Of a stretch of 64,000 nucleotides of DNA, positions 36,713 through 44,964 are shown one piece after another. The notes beneath the pieces were generated by a model that was not told where the DNA came from, ran no database searches, and saw only the letters and a program-made list of their open reading frames with translations. Numbering within the stretch: the first letter of the stretch is position 1; each line of letters starts with the position of its first letter. The DNA comes from Parasedimentitalea maritima (GTDB lineage Bacteria > Pseudomonadota > Alphaproteobacteria > Rhodobacterales > Rhodobacteraceae), in contig NZ_VAUA01000004.1 in NCBI RefSeq assembly GCF_005771405.1, positions 353,475-417,474 of the forward strand, read 5' to 3'. Both the position numbers and the translations under genes were made by a program.

Positions 36713-37996
36713 ATGAAATTGAAACTGACCACTCTGGCGCTCGGCGCCGTGATGGCCGCCGGGCCCGTAATGGCTGACCTGGTGTTTCCATCGCTTAGCT
36801 ATCGTACTGGCCCTTATGCTGCTGGCGGCATTCCCTTTGCGGATGGCTATGCTGACTATTTCACCCTGCTGAACGAACGCGATGGCGGCATCGGCGGCGT
36901 GATGACCAAGCTGATCGAATGTGAAACCGGCTATAACACCGAAAAAGGTGTTGAGTGCTACGAGTCCACCAAGGGCGAAGGCGCGCTGGTTTATCAACCA
37001 CTTTCGACTGGTATCACCTATCAGCTGATCCCCAAAGTGACCGCTGACAATATCCCGCTGCACACCATGGGTTACGGCCGGACTTCGGCTGCCAATGGTG
37101 AAGTGTTCTCGAACGTCTTCAACTACCCTGCCAACTACTGGAATGGCGCGTCGGGCGTTGTGAACTACCTGTTGGAATCCAACGGTGGCGATCTGAAGGG
37201 CAAGAAGATTGCTCTGGTTTACCATAACTCGGCATACGGCAAAGAGCCGATCCGGACATTGGAAGAGCTGTCCGCCAAACACGGTTTTGAACTGTTGGCT
37301 CTGCCCGTTGACCACCCTGGTCAGGAACAGAAAAGCCAATGGCTGCAAATCCGCCGTGAGCGTCCGGACTTTGTGACCATGTGGGGCTGGGGCGTGATGA
37401 ACCAGGTTGCCATTCAGGAAGCTGCGAACATCCGCTTCCCAATGGAAAATTTCATCGGCGTTTGGTGGTCCGGTGCTGAGCACGACGTGATGTCTGCTGG
37501 CGATGCGGCTGATGGTTATAAGGCGCTGACCTTCCATAATGTTGGTCGTGACTTCCCTGTCTTCCACCACATCCAGAAGTATGTGGTCGATACTGGCAAG
37601 GCAGCAGGCGCTGGCGATCAGATTGGTACTGTTTTGTATAACCGCGGTATGTATGCAGCGATGCTTGCAGCCGAGGCCGCCAAGACAGCCCAAGGCATCC
37701 ACGGTACTGCCGACATCAACGCTGCTATGATGCGTGATGGTATGGAAGCTCTGGAAATCAACGAAGCGAAAATGGCTGATTTGGGCATGCCCAACTTTGG
37801 TCCTTCGTTCAACGTTTCCTGTGAAAACCATGGTGGTCCTGGCCTGGTTGGTGTGACCCAGTGGGATGCGTCCAGCAAGACTTGGTCGCTGATTTCTGAC
37901 TTCAAACCAACAGACGGTGACGTGATTGGTGCATTGGTTGCCGAAGATTCCGGTGCCTATGCTGCAGAAAACAAGATCACACCAAACTGTAACTAA
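36713..37996 (+). CDS. LivK-like periplasmic substrate-binding protein
   Basis: This 427-residue Peripla_BP_6 family protein has a signal peptide MKLKLTTLALGAVMAAGPVMA. The mature protein begins DLVFPSLSYRTGPYA, then GIPFADGYADYF. The ATG at 36713 has an excellent GGGAGGATT ribosome site, so an in-frame upstream Met inside the preceding spacer is rejected. It captures the transporter's ligand in the periplasm. It is longer than LivJ/LivK (about 370 residues) and belongs to the group linked with CoA ligases, so amino acids are not necessarily the ligand. It contains several Cys residues (ECETGYNTEKGVECYE) that may form a disulfide. Confidence 0.92.
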   Translation: MKLKLTTLALGAVMAAGPVMADLVFPSLSYRTGPYAAGGIPFADGYADYFTLLNERDGGIGGVMTKLIECETGYNTEKGVECYESTKGEGALVYQPLSTGITYQLIPKVTADNIPLHTMGYGRTSAANGEVFSNVFNYPANYWNGASGVVNYLLESNGGDLKGKKIALVYHNSAYGKEPIRTLEELSAKHGFELLALPVDHPGQEQKSQWLQIRRERPDFVTMWGWGVMNQVAIQEAANIRFPMENFIGVWWSGAEHDVMSAGDAADGYKALTFHNVGRDFPVFHHIQKYVVDTGKAAGAGDQIGTVLYNRGMYAAMLAAEAAKTAQGIHGTADINAAMMRDGMEALEINEAKMADLGMPNFGPSFNVSCENHGGPGLVGVTQWDASSKTWSLISDFKPTDGDVIGALVAEDSGAYAAENKITPNCN

Positions 37997-38002
37997 ACGG
38001 CA

Positions 38003-38061
38003 GGATCCAGAGCGTGCTCTGGATCCAACCGAAACTGGTGTGGCGGTTCGCCGCCATACCA
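38003..38061 (+). other. Two strong hairpins after the binding-protein gene
   Basis: GGATCCAGAGC (38003-38013) / GCTCTGGATCC (38016-38026) is a perfect 11-bp stem with a 2-nt gap. TGGTGTGGCGG (38036-38046) and CCGCCATACCA (38051-38061) form a second 11-bp stem capped by a UUCG tetraloop. No U tract follows, so these look like mRNA-stabilising or processing structures rather than terminators. Confidence 0.6.
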
Positions 38062-38114
38062 AACTCCGCCAAGAGATCCGGGATCTAACCCGGAACGGAT
38101 GAGGACAAGTTCTG

Positions 38115-38951
38115 ATGCTGGATGCAGCCAAAACAAGTGATGTGCAGACCGAGACCTTGCTAGAGGTCAACAACATCGAGGTGATCTACAATCACGTGAT
38201 CCTGGTGTTGAAAGGTGTCAGCCTGAATGTGCCCAAAGGGGGCATTACTGCTCTTCTGGGCGGAAACGGGGCTGGAAAAACGACCACCCTCAAGGCGATT
38301 TCGAACTTGCTGCGATCCGAGCGTGGTGAGGTGACCAAGGGGTCTGTCAAATACCGTGGTCAGGACGTACATGAAGAAGACCCGGCCGCACTGGTACGCC
38401 AAGGGGTGATCCAGGTGATGGAAGGTCGTCACTGCTTCGAACACCTGACAGTTGAAGAAAACCTGCTGACCGGCGCTTATACCCGTGCCGATGGTAAGGC
38501 CAACATCGCAGCTGATCTTGAGATGGTTTATAACTATTTCCCACGACTGAAAGAGCGCCGCAAATCGCAGGCTGGCTACACCTCAGGTGGCGAGCAACAG
38601 ATGGTGGCCATGGGCCGAGCCCTGATGAGCCGCCCCGAAACCGTGCTGTTGGATGAGCCTTCGATGGGCTTGGCGCCACAGCTGGTTGAGCAAATTTTTG
38701 AGATCGTGAAATCGATCAATGAACAGGAAGGCGTGACTTTCCTGCTGGCTGAACAGAATACCAACATGGCGCTGAAATATGCCCATTACGGCTATATTCT
38801 GGAATCGGGCCGTATCGTAATGGATGGCCCGGCGGCCGAGCTGCGCGAAAACCCTGACGTCAAAGAATTCTACCTGGGCATGTCCGACGAAGGCCGCAAG
38901 TCCTTTCGCGATGTGCGCTCTTATCGCCGCCGCAAACGGTGGCTCAGCTAA
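38115..38951 (+). CDS. LivF-like ABC transporter ATP-binding protein
   Basis: This 278-residue ABC ATPase has Walker A GGNGAGKTTTL, the VMEGRHCFEHLTVEENLLTGA segment (core GRHCFEHLTVEENL) of LivF proteins, the signature TSGGEQQMVAMGRAL and Walker B VLLDEPSMGLAP. Its C-terminus has a basic tail (RSYRRRKRWLS) beyond the usual end. The stop codon overlaps the next start (TAATG), which links its translation to the PaaK-like ligase. It completes the five-component HAAT-type importer. Confidence 0.93.
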   Translation: MLDAAKTSDVQTETLLEVNNIEVIYNHVILVLKGVSLNVPKGGITALLGGNGAGKTTTLKAISNLLRSERGEVTKGSVKYRGQDVHEEDPAALVRQGVIQVMEGRHCFEHLTVEENLLTGAYTRADGKANIAADLEMVYNYFPRLKERRKSQAGYTSGGEQQMVAMGRALMSRPETVLLDEPSMGLAPQLVEQIFEIVKSINEQEGVTFLLAEQNTNMALKYAHYGYILESGRIVMDGPAAELRENPDVKEFYLGMSDEGRKSFRDVRSYRRRKRWLS

Positions 38952-40165
38952 TGGATACTGGTGCTGAAATGACTTATTTTGATGCGCTTGAAACGCGGTC
39001 AGCGGACGAACGGTCAGCGGCGCAATTGGACGCTCTGCGCGACCAGATCAGCCGCGCGCGTGCTGCCAAAAACGCCTGTAATCTTGATGGCCCCGAGATC
39101 AAGGACTTCTCGGACCTTGCGCAGTATTCCGTTTTACGCAAATCGGAACTGAGCAAATGGCAGAACGAGAACCCGCCATTTGGGGGCATAGCAGTCTCTA
39201 ACGTTGCGCATGTCTTTCAGTCGCCCGGCCCGATTTATGAACCCGGTGGCATCACCCATGATTGGTGGCGCATGGGACGGTTCCTGCATGCCTGTGGCAT
39301 TGGGGCTGGCGATGTGGTGCAGAACTGCTTTGGTTATCACCTGACACCAGCCGGGATGATCTTTGAAAGCGGCGCCCGCGCCGTTGGCGCAACCGTTCTG
39401 CCGGCAGGCACTGGCCAGACCGAATTGCAGGTTACTGCGGCTCGCGATGTTGGCGCTACCGCTTATGCGGGGACCCCGGATTACCTGAAGGTGATTCTGG
39501 ATAAGGCTGATACCATGGGGATCAAACTCAACTTCTCCAAGGCGGCCGTTGGCGGTGGGGCACTGTTCCCTAGTTTACGTCAGGAATATGCTGATCGCGG
39601 CATCGCTTGCTTGCAATCATATGCCACTGCGGATCTGGGCAACATCGCTTACGAAAGTGCAGCGATGGAGGGCATGATCGTCGACGAGAAAGTCATCGTC
39701 GAGATTGTCACTCCGGGAACGGGCACGCCTGTTGCCCCGGGTGAGGTTGGCGAGGTTGTCGTCACCACGCTGAACCCTGATTATCCACTGATCCGTTTTG
39801 CGACGGGCGATCTGAGCGCGGTGATGCCTGGAACGAGCCCCTGTGGCCGCACCAACATGCGGATCAAAGGCTGGATGGGCCGTGCCGATCAGACCACCAA
39901 AATCAAAGGCATGTTTGTGCGTCCGGAGCAGGTGGCAGCACTTGTTGAAAAACATGATGAGATCATCAAAGCACGCGTCATCGTTTCTCGGGATGGCGAG
40001 ATGGATGCGATGGCGGTGCAGATCGAGGCATCTGGTGGAGATGACATGGCCTATGCCCGTTCAGTGATCGACGTTCTGAAGTTGAAAGCCAGAGTTGATG
40101 TGGTGGCCCCGGGCAGCCTGCCTAAAGATGGGTTGGTGATCGAGGATCAGCGTAAGTACGACTAA
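38951..40165 (+). CDS. Phenylacetate-CoA ligase-like AMP-binding enzyme
   Basis: The protein has about 404 residues and is the shorter PaaK-type branch of the ANL superfamily. The N-terminal segment YFDALETRSADERSAAQL and the adenylation region (FGYHLTPAGMIFESGARAVG, SYATADLGNIAYES) lead to TGDLSAVMPG and GRADQTTKIKGMFVRPEQV near the C-terminus. It activates an aryl or related acid to its CoA ester. The start at 38951 overlaps the LivF-like stop, and a Met six codons on is equally possible. Two different CoA ligases in one uptake operon is notable. The substrate is not deducible. Confidence 0.88.
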   Translation: MDTGAEMTYFDALETRSADERSAAQLDALRDQISRARAAKNACNLDGPEIKDFSDLAQYSVLRKSELSKWQNENPPFGGIAVSNVAHVFQSPGPIYEPGGITHDWWRMGRFLHACGIGAGDVVQNCFGYHLTPAGMIFESGARAVGATVLPAGTGQTELQVTAARDVGATAYAGTPDYLKVILDKADTMGIKLNFSKAAVGGGALFPSLRQEYADRGIACLQSYATADLGNIAYESAAMEGMIVDEKVIVEIVTPGTGTPVAPGEVGEVVVTTLNPDYPLIRFATGDLSAVMPGTSPCGRTNMRIKGWMGRADQTTKIKGMFVRPEQVAALVEKHDEIIKARVIVSRDGEMDAMAVQIEASGGDDMAYARSVIDVLKLKARVDVVAPGSLPKDGLVIEDQRKYD

Positions 40166-40188
40166 TTCGCAGGAACAATCGAATTAGA

Positions 40189-40221
40189 AGCCCCGGGTGT
40201 AGTCTGCATCTGGGGCTTTTT
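40189..40221 (+). terminator. Rho-independent terminator of the transporter/ligase operon
   Basis: AGCCCC (40189-40194) and GGGGCT (40212-40217) form a stem followed by TTTTT, 24 nt after the PaaK-like stop. It marks the 3' end of the operon that starts at 31532. Confidence 0.8.
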
Positions 40222-40308
40222 GTCTGCCCTGATCTTTCGATCTGGAGTTTCCGAGCGAAATAGTCGCATAAGAGGGCTGTAATTCAACAATGCCGGGTCA
40301 ATCCAGCC

Positions 40309-41979
40309 GTGAGCGATACCAAAACTTATGCCCCTAACGGGAGCCGCCGAGGCAACAAAAGTGGCAGCCGCGTGTTTTCCGTCTTGTCCTGGACGGTGGC
40401 GCTGGCCTGCCTGTTGCCTATGGTTGCGGTGGCCCTTGCTGCAGTGACAGGCGGCACAGAGACCATCTCGCATTTGATGGATACTGTTTTACTCCGCTAC
40501 AGTGGCACCACCGTGGTGCTGGTTCTTTTGGTTGCACTGGGGACGTTCTCGGTCGGCGTTGGCGCGGCCTGGCTGGTGACGATGACCCGGTTTGCTGGTG
40601 TAAAGTTTTTTGAGATGGCACTGATCCTGCCGCTCGCTTTTCCAGCCTATGTTCTGGCCTATGCCTATACCTTCATTCTGGATCACCCAGGTATCGTACA
40701 GACCACTTTGCGGCAGGTCACAGGTTGGGGACCGCGCGACTATTGGTTCCCTGAGATTCGATCAACCGCGGGCGCGGCGCTGATGTTGGTGCTGGTGCTG
40801 TACCCCTATGTTTACCTGTTGGCGCGTGCCGCGTTCCTGCAGCAAAGCTCGGGTGCCTTTCTGGCGGCGCGTGCTCTGGGCAATACCTCGTGGCAAGCCT
40901 TCTGGCGCGTTAGCCTTCCAATGGCGCGGCCAGCGATCGCATCGGGTGTATTGCTGGCGATCATGGAGACCGTCGCCGATTTTGGCACGGTGTCCTATTT
41001 TGGCGTACAAACCTTTGCGACCGGCATCTATACCAGTTGGTTTTCAATGGGCGACCGCGCTGGTGCAGCGCAGTTGGCGCTGGTCTTGCTGGGGTTTGCA
41101 CTGATGCTGGCTGTTATTGAACGCGCCACACGGGGTAAGGCACGCTATCACCAAGCGGGCAAACAACACACCAAAATGCCACCAGCTGAGCTAAGCGGCA
41201 GTCGGGCACTGTTTGCCTGGGCTCTTTGCGCGACGCCAGTGGTGTTGGGCTTTTTGTTGCCGGTGGTGATTCTCGTCAATATGGGGTTGGAGTCCGAACA
41301 GAACCTGTTTAGCCGCCGCTATATCGCACTTCTGCAAAATTCGGTGACACTGGCGACCGTTGCTGCGCTCCTCACAGTTTGTGCGGCGGTTTGCATCGGT
41401 TTCTATCTGCGGCTGCAGCCCGGTCGGCTGGCCTCGGCAGCGGCCTATTCCGCGCGGTTGGGTTATGCAGTTCCGGGCGGGGTGATCGCGGTGGGCTTGA
41501 TGGTGCCCTTTGCGGCGTTCGACAATACGCTGGATGCATGGATGCGGGCAAATTTTGAAATCCGAACCGGTCTGTTGATCACGGGTTCTATCTGGTTGCT
41601 GGTGGCCGCCTATATGGTGCGGTTTCTGGCTGCGGCCCTAGGCGCCTACGAGGGCGGACAAAGTACTATGCACGCCAATATGGATGCAGCGGCGCGCTCG
41701 CTGGGGCAAGGGCCCTTTGGAATGTTGCGCCGGGTGCATCTGCCGATCCTGACGCCTAGTTTGCTGACAGCGCTTTTGATTGTTTTTGTCGATGTGATGA
41801 AAGAGTTACCCGCGACCCTGATCATGCGGCCATTCAATTATGACACTCTGGCTGTGCAGGCTTATCGATTAGCCTCGGATGAACGACTAGAGGGGGCAGC
41901 AGTCCCATCACTGGTCATCATGGCCGTAGGGCTGTTGCCTGTTATTCTGATCTGTCGTCAGGTTGCACGGCGCGGCTAG
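40309..41979 (+). CDS. fbpB: Ferric iron ABC transporter permease (FbpB/AfuB type)
   Basis: This 556-residue fused permease has two BPD_transp_1 halves and about 12 membrane segments. Each half carries an EAA loop that contacts the ATPase: AARALGNTSWQAFWRVSLPM (about residues 185-204) and AARSLGQGPFGMLRRVHLP (about 463-481). This is the FbpB/SfuB family for periplasmic Fe3+ import. GTG at 40309 is the best start, because an ATG 19 nt upstream is out of frame. The matching binding-protein gene lies 405 nt away on the opposite strand. No ATPase gene is nearby, so that subunit must be encoded elsewhere or shared. Confidence 0.9.
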   Translation: MSDTKTYAPNGSRRGNKSGSRVFSVLSWTVALACLLPMVAVALAAVTGGTETISHLMDTVLLRYSGTTVVLVLLVALGTFSVGVGAAWLVTMTRFAGVKFFEMALILPLAFPAYVLAYAYTFILDHPGIVQTTLRQVTGWGPRDYWFPEIRSTAGAALMLVLVLYPYVYLLARAAFLQQSSGAFLAARALGNTSWQAFWRVSLPMARPAIASGVLLAIMETVADFGTVSYFGVQTFATGIYTSWFSMGDRAGAAQLALVLLGFALMLAVIERATRGKARYHQAGKQHTKMPPAELSGSRALFAWALCATPVVLGFLLPVVILVNMGLESEQNLFSRRYIALLQNSVTLATVAALLTVCAAVCIGFYLRLQPGRLASAAAYSARLGYAVPGGVIAVGLMVPFAAFDNTLDAWMRANFEIRTGLLITGSIWLLVAAYMVRFLAAALGAYEGGQSTMHANMDAAARSLGQGPFGMLRRVHLPILTPSLLTALLIVFVDVMKELPATLIMRPFNYDTLAVQAYRLASDERLEGAAVPSLVIMAVGLLPVILICRQVARRG

Positions 41980-41987
41980 CGTTCACT

Positions 41988-42197
41988 CTAGCTGCAACAG
42001 GTGTCGCCTTTTTGGATGGGCGGGCAGGGCCGGGTACCATAGGAACAAAAGACGCAGCAATCACCCTGTAGTGGCTTCAGGACTGCAGCACAGTTGGTAC
42101 AGTCATAGAACCACTGGCAAGAATCAGACGGCATTTCTTCCGTCTTTTCATGGCCGCAGTGTGGGCAGGTGAGGGTGGAATTCAGATTGACCTGCAT
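41988..42197 (-). CDS. GDCCxxC domain small Cys-rich protein
   Basis: This 69-residue protein has three Cys clusters: LTCPHCGH near the N-terminus, DCTNC in the middle, and GDCCVFCSYGTRPCPPIQ followed by DTCCS at the end. This matches the family named for its GDCCxxC motif. Homologues often sit near mercury or other metal genes, but the function is unproven. It is likely a metal-binding protein. Here it lies between convergent iron-permease and binding-protein genes, on the binding-protein strand. Confidence 0.85.
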   Translation of the reverse strand: MQVNLNSTLTCPHCGHEKTEEMPSDSCQWFYDCTNCAAVLKPLQGDCCVFCSYGTRPCPPIQKGDTCCS

Positions 42198-42327
42198 GAT
42201 TGTCCCAACCCCTTTTCCCGACGTCAGCGTGAGTGGTTCGATTGCGTTACTTTACACGCGGTGACCGCTGCCAGAGCAAGTGAAAAATTTTGTGGCCAAG
42301 TTGGGTAAGATATGTCCCCAACGCAAA

Positions 42328-42352
42328 CAAGGCGCAGTTGGACTGCGCCTTG
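42328..42352. terminator. Hairpin terminator after the iron-binding protein gene
   Basis: CAAGGCGCAG (42328-42337) and CTGCGCCTTG (42343-42352) form a perfect 10-bp stem with a 5-nt loop. It is 32 nt beyond the stop of the minus-strand binding-protein gene, and a short T-rich stretch follows in that direction. Confidence 0.7.
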
Positions 42353-42383
42353 TTGAATTTTTGAAACCATGGGGAAGGGAGAG

Positions 42384-43400
42384 TTACTCCCAACCCACCT
42401 GGTTAAAGATCTTCTGTGCTTCAGGGATGTTGCCAGCCACTTCAGCCAAGCTCACATCATCCGGTTTGAACATGCCCAAAGCAGCAATGCTTGGGGACAG
42501 GGCTACGCCCGGAACCGCTGGATATTCGTCGTTACCAGCCGAGAAGTACTGCTGAGCCTGATCGCTGGCCAGATACTCAAGGAACTTCACCGCGTTGTCT
42601 TTGTTCGGTGCATGGGCTGCAACGCCGGCACCAGACAGGTTCACATGCGCGCCTTCGGCGTCCTGCGCTGGGAAGATCCAACCGATCATGTCACGCTCAG
42701 CCGACAGACCTTTGACGTCTTTGCGGATTGAACGGGCAAAATAGTAGGTGTTGGCAACCGAGATTTCACACTCGCCCGACACAATGCCACGCATCTGGTC
42801 AGTGTCACCACCCTGAGGGGCACGCGCCATGTTGGCGACAACGCCTTCAGCCCATTTGGTGGCGGCTTCGGCACCGTGGTGGGTCACGATCGAAGCCAGC
42901 AGGGTCTGGTTGTAAGTGTTGGTCGACGAACGGATGCAAACCTGGCCTTTGTACTGTGGGTCAGCCAGATCCAGATAGGTGCGCGGAGGGTTGGTTACGT
43001 CGGCTTTGTCATAAAAGATGATGCGCGCACGCTGCGAGAAGCCAAACCACTGGTTGTCAACGTCCTGCAGGTAGGCTGGAACGCGGGCTTCCAGAGTGTC
43101 GCTGTCTGTGGCTTGCAAAATGCCAGCGTTTTTTGCGCGGGCCAGACGCGAGGTATCGACGGTTAGCAATACATCAGCAGGCGAGTTCACACCTTCGGCT
43201 TCCATACGCGCGATCAGCTCATCGGCCTTGCCTTCGATGCGGTTGATGGTGATGCCGGTGGCGTCTTCGAAATCAGAATACAGGCGCTCGTCGGTGTCGT
43301 AGTGGCGCGACGAATACAGGTTCAGCTCACCCTCTGCAGCAGCAGTAGTGGCGACAGCGGCTGTCAGTGCCGAGGCGAGGATCGTGGAAGATTTCAGCAT
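42384..43400 (-). CDS. fbpA: Ferric iron ABC transporter substrate-binding protein
   Basis: The protein has about 338 residues from MLKSSTI and a signal peptide ending AAA near residue 23. The mature protein begins EGELNLYSSRHYDTDERLY, where Tyr and His near the front are iron ligands in the FutA/FbpA family. The C-lobe has the Tyr-Tyr motif in VANTYYFARSI. It binds Fe3+ in the periplasm and hands it to an FbpB-type permease, most likely the one at 40309. The stop is followed by a hairpin terminator, and the promoter region holds two similar iron-box-like sites. The Met chosen follows GGGAC. An in-frame Met four codons earlier is less likely. Confidence 0.92.
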   Translation of the reverse strand: MLKSSTILASALTAAVATTAAAEGELNLYSSRHYDTDERLYSDFEDATGITINRIEGKADELIARMEAEGVNSPADVLLTVDTSRLARAKNAGILQATDSDTLEARVPAYLQDVDNQWFGFSQRARIIFYDKADVTNPPRTYLDLADPQYKGQVCIRSSTNTYNQTLLASIVTHHGAEAATKWAEGVVANMARAPQGGDTDQMRGIVSGECEISVANTYYFARSIRKDVKGLSAERDMIGWIFPAQDAEGAHVNLSGAGVAAHAPNKDNAVKFLEYLASDQAQQYFSAGNDEYPAVPGVALSPSIAALGMFKPDDVSLAEVAGNIPEAQKIFNQVGWE

Positions 43401-43441
43401 AACGTGTCCCAATTTAAATCATTTGTCCGGGATATGTTCCC

Positions 43442-43499
43442 GACTGATTTAGTCAATTATAGAAACTGACGGAGGATGCAATTAAAAACTGACTAATTT
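43442..43499 (-). promoter_or_regulatory. Iron-binding protein promoter with two GACT...box elements
   Basis: On the minus strand TATAAT (43456-43461) is directly followed by TTGACTAAATCAGTC (43442-43456), an inverted repeat GACT-n5-AGTC that would overlap the transcription start. A related site, CTGACTAATTTGATC, lies on the plus strand at about 43489-43503. Their position ahead of an Fe3+ uptake gene suggests iron-responsive repression. They may be Iron-Rhodo boxes (the IscR/iron motif proposed for this order), but I could not compare them with a matrix. Confidence 0.45.
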
Positions 43500-43532
43500 G
43501 ATCGGAAAAGAAACAGAACCTGTAAACACAAA

Positions 43533-43558
43533 AAAACCGCATCCTAAGATGCGGTTTT
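43533..43558 (-). terminator. Rho-independent terminator of rpmJ
   Basis: AAAACCGCATC (43533-43543) pairs with GATGCGGTTTT (43548-43558) around a 4-nt loop. On the minus strand the stem runs into about eight T residues. It is 25 nt past the rpmJ stop. Confidence 0.85.
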
Positions 43559-43583
43559 CGAAACTGTCTAGCGGCGCTAGAAC

Positions 43584-43709
43584 TTAGCCTTGGCGTGCTT
43601 TGAAGCGAGGCTGAGTTTTGTTGATCACGTAGACGCGACCCTTACGACGCACAATGCGGCAATCCCGGTGCCGGTTCTTGAGCGAGCGGAGTGAGTTCTT
43701 GACCTTCAT
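43584..43709 (-). CDS. rpmJ: 50S ribosomal protein L36, long form
   Basis: A 41-residue basic protein reading [20 protein letters not shown], then [21 protein letters not shown]. It matches the zinc-independent long L36 type, which has only one Cys (Cys17) and lacks the C-x2-C...C-x4-H zinc site. AGGAGA lies 6 nt upstream of the ATG. It is flanked by a strong terminator and by tRNA-Val. L36 binds 23S rRNA in the large subunit. Confidence 0.93.
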   Translation of the reverse strand: MKVKNSLRSLKNRHRDCRIVRRKGRVYVINKTQPRFKARQG

Positions 43710-43788
43710 GGGCCATCTCCTGTTCTGCGGCGCGAACCAGCGCCTGGGTTACGGGTGTCTTGATCTTGTGATCAAAACAATGAATTCA

Positions 43789-43863
43789 TGGTGGGCACTA
43801 CAAGGTTCGAACTTGTGACCCCTTCGATGTCAACGAAGTGCTCTACCGCTGAGCTAAGCGCCC
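43789..43863 (-). tRNA. tRNA-Val (GAC)
   Basis: On the minus strand this 75-nt gene has acceptor GGGCGCT...AGTGCCC with encoded CCA and D-arm AGCTCAGCGGTAGAGC. The anticodon stem-loop CTTCG-TTGACAT-CGAAG has anticodon GAC. The T-arm is ACAAG-TTCGAAC-CTTGT. All arms pair well. It lies 79 nt upstream of rpmJ on the same strand. Confidence 0.95.
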
Positions 43864-44021
43864 ATGAATACCTGCGTTTAGTCCAGCCCCAAATTAATGG
43901 GGCGCGGAAGTCCGCGCCGGTGAAGGGGTCTATAAAAGGAGTCGTGCAGGGGCGCAAGAGCTTTTGACCACAGAAATTTCCGCACTATGCTGTTTATTGA
44001 ACCTGACGCACTGGAGATAGG

Positions 44022-44882
44022 ATGCCTAAAGCCGTTTTTCACGTATTTTCGCCGAAAAAACTGCAGTCAGGTGTGGTTTTTGCCTCTCCTCATAGTGGCG
44101 CGGACTACTCGCAGTCCTTCCTATCGCGTACGATTCTAAATAGGCATCAGATTCGCAGCTCGGAAGATGCCTTTGTAGATCAACTTTTTGCCTCGGCCCC
44201 GGCGTTTGGTGTTCCCTTTTTGACAGCTTTGGCACCGCGCGCCTTTGTTGATCTTAACCGCGCGGCGGACGAATTGGATCCGGCTCTGGTTGAGGGGTTA
44301 AAGCAGAAGAGACAAAACCCGCGAGTGGCGTCTGGACTGGGCGTGATCCCACGAGTGGTTGCGCATGGTCAGGCCATTTATCACGGCAAGCTGTCGCAAA
44401 GCGAGGTTCAGAATCGGATTGATCGGTACTGGCACCCTTATCACAAAGCGTTACAGGAATTGTTGCGGCAGGCGCAGACACAATTTGGACAGGCAATCCT
44501 TGTGGACTGCCATTCGATGCCGCATGAGGCGATCGAAGCGATGGGACACTGCGGGGGGCAAAAGCCCGAAGTGGTCCTTGGTGACAGATTCGGCGCTGCT
44601 GCCAGTGCGGATGTGATGGATCATATAGAGGAGGCATTTATCGGGGCGGGATTGACGGTCTCTCGTAATGCGCCGTTTGCCGGAGCATATATTACCCAGG
44701 CCTATGGACGACCTTCGCGTCGGCAACATGCTGTGCAGGTCGAAATAGATCGGGCCTTGTATATGAACGAGGACAAAATAGAACCCAATGGCAATTTTGC
44801 CGCTTTGAAGGCCTTGCTAGATAGTGTGATTGACGAGATTTCTAGGATCAACGGCGAACAGATGCCCTTGGCTGCAGAATAG
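44022..44882 (+). CDS. N-formylglutamate amidohydrolase family protein
   Basis: This 286-residue protein of the FGase family hydrolyses N-formyl-L-glutamate or similar N-acyl amino acids. Conserved blocks are VVFASPHSGADY near the start, FLTALAPRAFVDLNRAADELD, and ILVDCHSMPHEA for metal or substrate binding. Close to the C-terminus comes GAYITQAYGRPSRRQHAVQVEIDRALYM (core RRQHAVQVEIDR). No other histidine-degradation gene lies nearby, so a role in hut-type catabolism is only possible. Start ATG 44022 follows GGAGATAGG. Confidence 0.88.
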   Translation: MPKAVFHVFSPKKLQSGVVFASPHSGADYSQSFLSRTILNRHQIRSSEDAFVDQLFASAPAFGVPFLTALAPRAFVDLNRAADELDPALVEGLKQKRQNPRVASGLGVIPRVVAHGQAIYHGKLSQSEVQNRIDRYWHPYHKALQELLRQAQTQFGQAILVDCHSMPHEAIEAMGHCGGQKPEVVLGDRFGAAASADVMDHIEEAFIGAGLTVSRNAPFAGAYITQAYGRPSRRQHAVQVEIDRALYMNEDKIEPNGNFAALKALLDSVIDEISRINGEQMPLAAE

Positions 44883-44918
44883 CAGGGGCGTTACCCCCAT
44901 CACAGGCGCTGCCTGCTC

Positions 44919-44950
44919 TTCCCCCGGGATATTTGGGGCAAAGCCCCATT
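44919..44950 (+). repeat. Intergenic CCGGGATATTT element with hairpin, copy 5
   Basis: TTCCCCCGGGATATTT (44919-44934) is followed by hairpin GGGGC (44935-44939) / GCCCC (44943-44947). The AGATGAA end of the other copies is replaced by this hairpin. It lies between the convergent formylglutamate amidohydrolase and dinB genes. Confidence 0.6.
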
Positions 44951-44964
44951 GGGGCGGCGTTGGA

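Noticed and set aside
36704..38176. 490-codon open frame on the minus strand opposite the binding-protein gene
   Set aside because: It is antisense to a well-supported periplasmic binding protein. Its translation is low-complexity with no domain.
44919..44950. Calling the CCGGGATATTT copies transposable elements
   Set aside because: They are too short, have no target duplications, and their stems differ while pairing is kept. This fits structured gene-end signals better.
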